Source of the DNA: Ettlia oleoabundans
Lineage: Eukaryota > Chlorophyta > Chlorophyceae > Chlamydomonadales
Length of the DNA: 28,446 nucleotides
Assembly: GCA_019693395.1 (NCBI GenBank)
Contig: JAAMXP010001403.1
Span: 14,627-43,072 of the forward strand
Direction: 5' to 3'
A program made the translations under genes and the position numbers. The notes under the pieces are model-generated. The model was given only the letters and a program-made list of their open reading frames with translations, did not search any database and was not told where the DNA came from. Shown here one piece after another: positions 21,201 through 28,446 of the stretch. Every line of letters begins with the position of its first letter. Positions within the stretch are counted from its first letter, which is position 1.

Positions 21201-21991
21201 ATGGCCGTGGTTGTTCCAGGCAGTCCAAGGTTTGTGGCTTGCAGGCGGCAGCCCGCTGTTGGCCTACGTGTGTTTGTTGCCAGCGGCTCTTGTCCCACTC
21301 CATCGCCCACACACTCCTTCTTCAGCTTGCTCTCACCCTCTTCTTCGCCTCCCATGCACATGCAGATGTGGTGTGGGAGGCTCTTGACTCGGTTGATGGT
21401 GACACTCAGCTGGTGGATGCAAGTTTCCGCCCCTTCCGCCCCCACGCCTCACAGCAGGAGGCGCAGCAGCGGCAGGCGGCAGCGCGAGACGAGGACTGGG
21501 GCGCGGTGGCTGCCGCTGCTGCAGCGACAGGTTAGGCAAACGAGATGTTTTGCAGCTTCAGTGGTGGTGTGCTACCATGAACAATGCGCGGCATCAGTTA
21601 TCAACAAACCAAGCGTGCGTGCCAGTGGTGTGTGGCATATTCACGACTGAGCCGACGCGCACATTTGCTTGGCCTGCCACCGTTGCTCCAGTTTGGCTTT
21701 CGCCTGCCTTTGTGCAAACCTTTCCCTTTTGTTTCCATGTGTGCAGGTGGTGAGACGCATGATGCTGACCTGGCGCTGGCCATGCAGCTGCAAGCGGAGG
21801 AGGAGGAGCGTGTGCGGCTGGAGCAGCAGCGGCGACAGCAACAGCTGACGCGGCAGCAGGAGCAGCAGCGGCAGGCACAGCAGCAGCAGGCGCAGCTGCT
21901 GCCCAGCCAGCAGCGACCGCCTTCAGCAGACTCCAGCAGCGGCAAGAAGAAGAAAGTGAAGAAATCCTCCAGTGACTGCTGCATCCAGTGA
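18284..21991 (+). CDS. MINDY1/2-family (FAM63) K48-specific deubiquitinase, complete
   Basis: Cysteine protease that trims K48-linked ubiquitin chains. Eight exons: 18284-18352, 18577-18672, 18837-19028, 19275-19382, 19666-20897, 21086-21171, 21366-21530, 21747-21991; frame-consistent, 730 residues. Catalytic Gln 23 lies six residues before Cys 29 in NGPCPLLAIANVMLLR, as in human MINDY1 (Q131/C137). GFEYTREI, FDLLDIQLVHGWLVDP and YNELV follow. The catalytic His is in RNNHFNT (about 569), then FILVTDEGF and VVWEALDSVDGD. The C-terminus has a MIU-like ubiquitin-binding helix (DADLALAMQLQAEEEE, about 655-669), a Gln-rich coil, KKKKVKK and a final CCIQ. Between about 163 and 528, where human MINDY1 has about 20 residues, lies a Ser/Gln/Ala/Gly-rich insertion. 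Very confident of family; MINDY1 and MINDY2 are not separable here. Confidence 0.95.
18505..18575 (+). repeat. CA/CCCA-rich low-complexity stretch in MINDY intron 1
   Basis: Runs of CCCACC then CACGCACA-like dinucleotides form the end of intron 1, directly before the exon with the catalytic cysteine. This serves as an unusual C/A-rich acceptor tract. Confidence 0.7.
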
Positions 21992-22439
21992 AAATGATGC
22001 ATTCCTTATAAGTTCAGTTCGTCCTCGCTGCCCCCTGCCTCATCCTCAAAGTCATTCGCCCCACTGTGGGTCCCCACCCGCGCTCGACCAAAAGATTAAT
22101 GAAAAGGAAAGCCATGTCCTTGCTGTCGCGCACCAACGCTCGGCACCTGCGCTGAGTTACTGTCCTAGTTTGCATTCATACTGCTTCAGCTGATGCGATG
22201 GAATGGGTCGTGCCGTTTCAACCAACGAATGCTCGCCTGCCTTCAAATCAACTGCTTAGCCTCTTAGATTTAAACACCCAATTTCGACCATCCTTTAGTG
22301 TTTATGCAATCATCATAACGTGCCAGCTGTAAACAAAGTTGATACCACAAATCTGGAGGGTGGGCCAAGTTAGCCGCTCACAAACAAATGCACAAGAGTG
22401 TCGCGGGCAATATTCCCAGTATTGAGTTGTTGGTGTTAT
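21992..22439. other. Convergent intergenic region between MINDY and WD40 genes
   Basis: 448 bases between two stop codons facing each other. It holds both 3' untranslated regions and is more AT-rich than the exons. No open frame of interest. Confidence 0.7.
22328..22332 (+). terminator. Candidate TGTAA polyadenylation signal for MINDY
   Basis: CAGCTGTAAACA, 337 bases after the stop codon. It lies within 112 bases of the WD40 stop on the other strand. Confidence 0.5.
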
Positions 22440-24983
22440 TCATTGCAGGCCAACAATGGACAGGCTGCTGTTCATGCTGCCGGCCACCAGCGTGTCCAAG
22501 GACGGGTGTGCTGCTGCACATACTGCCGCCTGGCTGAGGGGCACATGAACTGTGGGCGGTACAGCTGGCCCCCCCCTGCAGCCCTGCCCGCTGCCACTGC
22601 CGTTTGAGTAACCCGCGCTTTCGTCTTCCTCCCAAAGGGCATAGCATCCTGATGCTGGCGAGGCCGTAAAGTCAAGCAGCAGGAGGCTGTCGTCTCGGCG
22701 GGAGGGCACGCAGAAGCGGCGGCCATCCGGCATCCAGCAGGCGCGGCGGTGCAGCCCTGCATGGCAGACCAGGTTTGGGCCAGGGCAGCGAAGCCAGATG
22801 GGTAGCTTTCAATAGGATGCATTGGTTCGATATTGACCGGAACATGAGGCTAAACATGCATCTGGAATGTCGCTCTACAACAGCCAGCACTGTAACTGCT
22901 GCCCACATGCAGGCTGCGCAGAGGAGAACCCACCTGGGGCTGCCGTGGAGGCCCACAGAAGCATCTGCGCCACACTGGCGGCAGCAGCCGCTCCCTCCTG
23001 CGAGTTGGCTCCTGATAAAGGCTCGTCCGGGTACGTGTGAGCAGGGGCGTGAAGGTGTGTGATGCTGCTGCTGCTACTGTTGCCACTACTGCTGGCACAG
23101 CGGTTACTGTGGAGGCTGAGCACGCCAGACCAGCCACAGCCCAGATGAAAAGCGAGGCGGCGGGGGTCACAAGGGTCCAGCTGCAGCACACCAAAAGGGG
23201 CTGTTTGAGGTAAGCAGTGAAAAGCGGAAACTGTGATGATATACAAGGCCTGGTGGGTCAATCTCCAGCTCGTCCGCACATACTGGAGTAGGAAGTAATA
23301 GATCCAACATGCAGAGTCAACAAGCCGCGAATCCTGTCGCCCACCAGGCTGCCCCCCTGACAGCTTGCCTGCATGGATTGCACACCGCTGGCAGGGATGG
23401 TGGTCTGGCTGGCTAGCCCCGGCACTCCTGTGAGCTCGTATCGAATGTTGAACGCTGCCAGCAGCGGGTGGTGGTGCACAGTTCCGCCAAAACGGGGTGT
23501 GCTGGTGCTGCCGCCCCTGCAGAGAGGAAGGTCAATGGCGGCAAGTTGGCGCCAGCTTGCTGGAACGGAAGAGAAGGGCGCTCTGCTTTCACCTTGGGGG
23601 CTTGGTGGCACACTGGAAGCAGCAGCAGTCTTGCCGGCAGGCATCGACGGCGACCACAGGGCCCAACAGGTAGCCGCACCTTAAATCCCACAGCTTCACC
23701 TCGCCGCTCTGCGTGCCTGCCAGCACCACCTGCTGATCTGGTGCCAGTTGGACGGCATAGACGGCACCGCACTGTGCAGCTTGCAGCGTAGCAGCTGGCG
23801 TCGCCTTGGCCCGTGCGTCCCACAGAAACACCTGGCCGCCCATGCCCGAGGCCAACACTAGATAGCCGCTGCCGCTACCAACACTGCTGGAACTGCTGGG
23901 GCTGTCCCCAAAGAATGCAAGGTCTGTAAGGCCCACTGCTGTCGCCACCTGCTGAGGGACGGCCAGCACTTGCTGGGGCTGCCCCTGCACACAACATGCA
24001 AGTGTTGGTAGTGTTGGGAAGCAGAGGGCGGGCACGATAACAAATGCCTGCATATGGAAAGCTGTGAGCCCCAATGCAGTATCGGGGAATATAGGCGAAT
24101 ACGTTCATTTACAAGATGCATGCAATGCTAGCCCGCAACAGCCAGCAAGCTAGCGGTAGATGCCTGCTGCTGGCGCACCTGGGTATGCTGCAAGTCATAA
24201 AGGTGCAGTTGGCGGGTAGTTGAGGATACCACTCCCACTACATTCTCATTGGCTGGGTTCCAACGCACTGCCTGCAGCTTTGGCAGGTGTGTATCCAGCG
24301 ACAAGAGCGGATCTGCCGTGCCCACCACCTGCTGCGCTGGCGGGGGCGGTTCCGTGCCCGCCGCTGCTCTGGCTGCTGCCGCCGAAAGCAGCTGCGTTGT
24401 GCTGTGGACTGTGATAAGGCCCTCTTCGCTGCCTGCTACCAGCAGCTCTCCCTGGCTGTCAAAACTGGCAAATTGTATGCTGCCGGCTTCCTCTGGGGAT
24501 AGCGGTGCGCCACCCAGCACAGGGCGCTGCCAGGCGTGCGACTCCAAAATACATAGCTGGCAAAAGGCGGCAGTGTGGCGGTGGTGCAGCATCGCCGCTA
24601 TGCCACCACTCATTCTTCCAGTCAATTGCCAGTACAGTGTGCCTCTGTAACATATGCAAGAGCGCAGGCCATTGTTAGCGTGGGTTGCAAGTGATTGCAG
24701 CGGCGTTTACAGAAACGCTGCCATCTGCGCTAACGCCGCTACCTTACCCGCTGCTAGATGCACGCCGCCTCGCTCGGAGCGGCGCGTCGCCTTGAAATTC
24801 CTCGCCAGCTCTCTTTTTATCCAGCTTGATCAAGTATGCGTGCAGGGTGCCGGCTGGCGCCTTCTGTTGTTGTTCACTGAAGCCGGCAGGCTCGGCTGTC
24901 TGCTGATCGCGCTCATCGACGTTGCTAACTGTTGGCTGCACAGGCTCCAGTGGTGTCCGGTGCAGCCACCGGTCTAGGGTCAT
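22440..24983 (-). CDS. WD40-repeat protein, complete
   Basis: Six exons, minus strand: 24983-24748, 24644-24179, 23984-23680, 23582-23369, 23180-22934, 22756-22440; frame-consistent, 594 residues. WD40 blades seen: IQFASFDSQGELLVAGSEEG, LQAVRWNPANENVVGVVSS ending LHLYDL, YLVLASGMGGQVFLWDAR, VYAVQLAPDQQVVLAGTQSG ending VKLWDLR, and SMQLDPCDPRRLAFHL with CGWSGVLSL. The last part (RRACWMPDGRRFCVPSRRDD, then SLLLLDF) is a degenerate blade. The first 80 residues (MTLDRWLHRTPLEPVQP onward) are polar and probably disordered. Start at the ATG at 24983; the open frame continues three codons above it without another ATG. The fourth intron begins GC. WD40 proteins are usually complex scaffolds; I cannot name the complex. 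The acceptor at 23582 has a weak pyrimidine tract but restores the frame. Confidence 0.85.
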
Positions 24984-25239
24984 GGCTGCCAAAGCCCGGA
25001 ACGGAGTTCACATAGCAAGCACGGAAAAATGCTCGGAATGTATCATAGGAGACTGATTAGGTAAGACAGCCAATGCACATCGCAGCATGCTGGGCTGCTG
25101 AGCTGCGTCGCCCGCTGGCGCGCGCAATCCTGCACGTGCCTGTTCTTACCCACGGCTAAAACAGCCCCTCTCACGTTATGAGTTATTGCATACTTGATGA
25201 AGGTAAAATTGATATCTGATAGCAGTGAGTTACTATTCG

Positions 25240-26768
25240 TCACCAGAAAGGAGTAAACACGTCGAAAGTGAAGTCAAATCGTCGCTGCTGTGGCCGTGCC
25301 TGCAGGCCAAGCTCGCAGCGGCGGCGCTGTTGCTGGTGGTCACCGCTGCCACGGCTACCTAGCCTAAACTTCAGACCATATGTTGCAGCACCTGTGCCAT
25401 CATCCATTGAACATTCAAGCTGCAGCTGCCGCCGCTGCGGAGAGGGCTCCACCGGCCTCAAGTATGGTAGACGGCACGCCAGCTTCAACCTAGCTCGACA
25501 AAGCTTGCAGCCTTCCACAAATCGGTGCAAGGAAATTAGCGGCTTGACTACCATTCCATCCACTAAACCGTCACCATCTGCTGCTTCTGCACCTGCCGGG
25601 AATGGGCTGTCCCAGGCAAGAGAGCCTGCGGCTGATAGGCCCCCACTGAGCTTATGGCCCAGCTCCAAGTTCCAACGACGCTGCCGTGCCTGATAACCCA
25701 GCGTGCTTCTCAAGCGGTTGCCCCAGCTTTGCTGCCATCTGCCGCTGACATCCTCCCAGCCCCTCCCAGCTGCTGTTTGCATCTGAAGCCGTACGCACGG
25801 CAAGTGCCGGTGCTGCTGCTGTGCCTTGCCGCCTTTGTTGGAAGCGCTGCACCCGGAGTCGTCTTCGCTGTCGCTGCTGCTGACTACACGGTTGCCATTG
25901 CCGCCGATATCAGCGCCTATGTTGCTCGGGACGTCGTGCCGACCGTGGAACGCGCTGGAGAGGTCAGGTAAGAGCTTCACGTTGCCAGCCAGGCCTCTGC
26001 TACGTTTGCTGCGCCCTGCCACCTCTACAGTGAGGGTGCTGCCAGCTGCTTCTGCTCCGGACGCTGACTCTTGCACTTGCAGCCGTGCCTGACCAGCACC
26101 ACCCAGCACCGGCATGCTTATCGTGGTGCTGTGCTGCACACCGGGCGTGGCCTGCGCTGCTGCCACCCGATGTCGTGCTGTAAGCTGCGGTAGCAGCGGC
26201 AGCTTAGGCAGCCTGCAGAAAGGTAGTGTTTGCAGTTATTGGAATGCCTGACTACCACATGTAGCCAGCCAAGCATGTAGCCACATGAGCACAGCTCACG
26301 CTGGGTGCTCATCCAACTGCTAGTCAGCACGCAAGCACACCAAACTAACTGGGAAGGTGTTTGCTGCTGGCGGGCAGGCGGATGCCCACTCACGTGGAGA
26401 GAAGGTCCACTTCGGCTGCTAGGCCACTGGCGGAATGTGCTGTCAGGCTGTACTCCAAGCTGGAACGTGGCGTCACATCCACAAACCCTTCCTGTGTCCA
26501 TCCAGCAAACCCCGTAGACCTGCTGGTGCCAGCATCCACTACATTCAGCGATGTGTTGATCCCGAGTGAACTGGTCGGTTGCAACAGGGCCCACAGTGTG
26601 CAGTGCGCGGGCTGCCTCGCTGAGGGCTGCTGTCCACAGCGCCGCGCGTTGTGCTGCGGCTGCCGCTGTGGATGATAAGTAAGGCCCAACAGCGCCCCCA
26701 TCCCGGGTACCGCTTGATAGTCCAGTGCGCGCCCTCGCGCCACCTTAAAGCGAACCTCTGCCTCCACC
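25240..26768 (-). CDS. Beta-strand-rich protein, possibly an envelope beta-barrel; 3' exons only
   Basis: Two exons, 26768-26394 and 26212-25240 (minus), join in phase 2 through a strong donor (CCAC|GTGAGT) and a TTCTGCAG acceptor, giving about 448 residues. The sequence alternates hydrophobic and polar residues in many short strands (VEAEVRFKVA, SLEYSLTAHSASGL, STLTVEVAG, RWNLELGHKL, LQLECSMDDG, YGLKFRLGS) and ends FDFTFDVFTPFW, an aromatic C-terminus. This pattern is typical of outer-membrane or plastid-envelope beta-barrels, but I cannot match a named family. A Ser/Asp/Gln-rich linker (SSSDSEDDSG) interrupts it. The 5' end is unresolved: the first exon here needs one base to complete a codon from upstream. 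It lies head to tail with the WD40 gene, 257 bases away. Confidence 0.55.
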
Positions 26769-27257
26769 CTGCAATACAATGAGGATCATTTGAGATAATA
26801 TTTGCATAAGGAGGAATCGTGGAGTTACACTGCAATGCAATGCAGCCAATTAAGCGACAGCAAGGGCCCCGCTGCCGCAGGCGGCAAAGGCAGTGCAGCA
26901 CGCAACTCGCCCGCGGGCCGCCACAAGACTTGCACTGGCTTGGACTACAACTGGCAGCTGCCGAGGCGGCCCCAACTGCCGCTCAAACAGCCTCTGAACG
27001 GGGTCTGTCGCCGGGCTGTCGCCCATTGTTGTGTTCGACCCGCGTACACTATTATGGTGCGTCGTGTTGATAGGTGGAGCTACACTGGTCTGCTCGATAG
27101 CAAGACAGAGGACAGCCAAGTGTCACGGTCACAACCAAGTTTCCTTAGCGTAGACTACACAGTATCACGACATCGCGCCGCCGTGAAAGAGATGCACGAA
27201 GAGAGAAATAAGCAAGGAAAGCTGCCGCCTGTAACACCCGAGTAACACCCTTACCCA
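26769..27257. other. Unresolved intron or missing-exon interval
   Basis: A minus-strand open frame at 26850-27119 (containing VQRLFERQLGPPRQLPVVVQ) could supply the missing exon that reconciles phase, but its splice signals are weak. Nothing else recognisable. Confidence 0.35.
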
Positions 27258-27624
27258 GGTCAGCGCGGTCTGACGTCAGCATAACACTGCCGGTGCCATC
27301 GCCAGCGCTCATCCGCAGTTTGGCTATCAGCTGGGGAGCGGGGCGCTTTGGACGTAACCTTTGGACAAATTGTGAATGGTACGAAAGTGCTGCAAAACCT
27401 AATGCTGAGGGTGTGCTGCTGGCTGGCAGTGGCAAAGTGTCGGTGTCTGCGGAAACACGAATTCGTCTGTTCAACAGGTGCCTGATCAAGGCTATGTGCG
27501 TCAGCTGTATGTTCGATATGGACAGCATAAGACGCTGCCCCTCCGTCTCCGCTTGGTGCAACCAATCCATTTGCACGCAACAGCTGGAAGCCGAGCAGGC
27601 ACCCGCCATGGACACATCCTCCAT
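27258..27624 (-). CDS. Candidate 5' exon of the beta-strand-rich gene
   Basis: Open from ATG at 27624 (MEDVSMAGACSASSCC) through FAALSYHSQF and AKLRMSAGDGTGSVMLTSDR to a strong donor, CTGG|GTAAGG. Its beta-like end resembles the downstream exons. However, it leaves phase 1, while the exon at 26768 requires phase 2, so at least one exon is missing between 26769 and 27257, or this exon is not part of the gene. The ATG lies only 10 bases from the dispersed repeat. Confidence 0.3.
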
Positions 27625-27633
27625 CAGGTGATG

Positions 27634-27730
27634 TGTGTGTTACATAACCCCGCTACTTAGGCCCTACTGAACCTGGGCAGGAGAGCCGTACCGGCCGGCT
27701 TGTGCCTGCGGGTATAGCCGGCAGCCAAGG
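27634..27730 (-). repeat. Dispersed repeat copy B (inverted relative to copy A)
   Basis: Reverse complement matches 14764-14866 closely. The first 22 bases, containing TTACATAACCCCGCTA, are repeated exactly at 27779-27800. The minus strand carries TGTAA. Confidence 0.88.
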
Positions 27731-27846
27731 GACACCCCTCCCCTAGCCTGCTGTCCGTCCTGCTGGACACGCAACCCCTGTGTGTTACATAACCCCGCTA
27801 ACCCCTAAACCTCAGTGAGGGGGGGAGGTGTTGATCCTTGGCAGCT
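27722..27846. repeat. Imperfect foldback plus a third repeat-end copy
   Basis: The left arm, GCAGCCAAGG then a CACCCCTCCCC-like run, pairs imperfectly with the right arm, GGGGGGGAGGTGTT then CCTTGGCAGC. Between them are a small hairpin (TGTCC...GGACA, about 27749-27768) and the third copy of the 22-base repeat end (27779-27800). This looks like the remnant of a non-autonomous mobile element. Confidence 0.5.
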
Positions 27847-28446
27847 TAGGTGAGTTAGATCGACGGTGGCCAACGATTCGCAGGTGTTATGCGTTCAATA
27901 CAATTGCCCACCACAAGCAGTACTAGGGCAAAGCCCGTCCCCCGCTGTCACTGCCAATCAGATTGGACAGCGCCCTATGATGGGTGGGATATGCTCCCCA
28001 ATGCACGCACCAAGATGCACAAGTGGTATGCGCTCATGTCGTGTGATTCACAGGTCGATATGTCAATGTAAAACATGCTGTTAGCAGTCAGGTCATATGT
28101 CAGGATTGTCAATGTGGCATTATAAGTCAGTCACAGTATGTCAAGGTGTCATGATGCAAATGCATGAATGAAATGCAGTGCAGTAATGGTGATAGGTGTT
28201 GCAAGGTAAATTTCGGTCTGTCGTTGGGCTGCCCAGGTATGAGCCGTTAGTGCTGACAGCTGACGCAGAAGCTGTTGGGCTGCAAAGTGTAGGGTAGCAA
28301 ACGCACACAGAGAATATAAGATGGACAAGCAACGCATGCAACAAGATGGACATGAATGGCATGTAATGCTAGTCGATTTACACATAATAGTTACAGGACA
28401 TTAGTTGACAACAGTGGGCTGGTGTGTGTGTGTGGTGGGGTGGGGG
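27847..28446. other. Right-hand end: no supported gene
   Basis: Short open frames on both strands lack splice support or family resemblance. The sequence becomes more AT-rich and contains scattered TGTCA and ATGTCA motifs around 28100-28150. It may be a promoter or untranslated region of a gene beyond the window. Confidence 0.5.
28418..28446. repeat. GT microsatellite followed by G-rich run
   Basis: GGTGTGTGTGTGTGG followed by GGGGTGGGGG at the window edge; simple sequence. Confidence 0.9.

Noticed and set aside
24960..24983. PIP-box-like start (MTLDRWL) of the WD40 protein
   Set aside because: The defining Gln and the paired aromatic residues of a PCNA-binding PIP box are absent.

Overview
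This window is eukaryotic nuclear DNA, most likely from a green alga (Chlorophyta). Genes are dense and broken by many short introns, nearly all GT-AG with CAG acceptors. Coding sequence is GC-rich and full of Ala/Gln runs. The pentamer TGTAA, the usual chlorophyte polyadenylation signal, sits a few hundred bases after several stop codons. The protein set also fits: plant-type STAT-like linker-SH2, MMS19, MINDY deubiquitinase, ER ketoacyl-CoA reductase and an algal receptor-like kinase. I see no rRNA, tRNA, CRISPR array or intact transposon.

Layout. 179-2132 (+): 3' part of a very-long-chain 3-ketoacyl-CoA reductase, cut at the window edge. 7728-2526 (-): complete nine-exon MMS19. These two converge tail to tail. 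13260-8471 (-): complete twelve-exon transmembrane receptor-like kinase. 13261-16333: a mostly non-coding stretch with a tentative small (+) gene, one copy of a dispersed repeat and a cluster of TGTGC motifs. 16334-17188 (+): STAT-like linker-SH2 protein with a possible N-terminal membrane segment. 18284-21991 (+): complete eight-exon MINDY-family deubiquitinase with a very long insertion and a CaaX-like tail. 24983-22440 (-): six-exon WD40 protein, converging on MINDY. 26768-25240 (-): two 3' exons of a beta-strand-rich protein whose 5' end I could not settle. 27634-28446: a second, inverted repeat copy, a foldback and sequence with no gene I can support.

The genes do not form one pathway: lipid elongation, cytosolic Fe-S assembly/DNA repair, membrane signalling, phosphotyrosine reading and K48-ubiquitin editing simply lie side by side. 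Exon boundaries were set by hand from splice signals, reading-frame phase and family conservation. In the six models I consider well resolved, every junction keeps the frame. The most unusual points are two apparent GC-AG introns, the unusual architecture of the MINDY protein and the kinase, the dispersed repeat that carries a TGTAA signal, and the TGTGC cluster. I did not find a clearly new multi-gene system.
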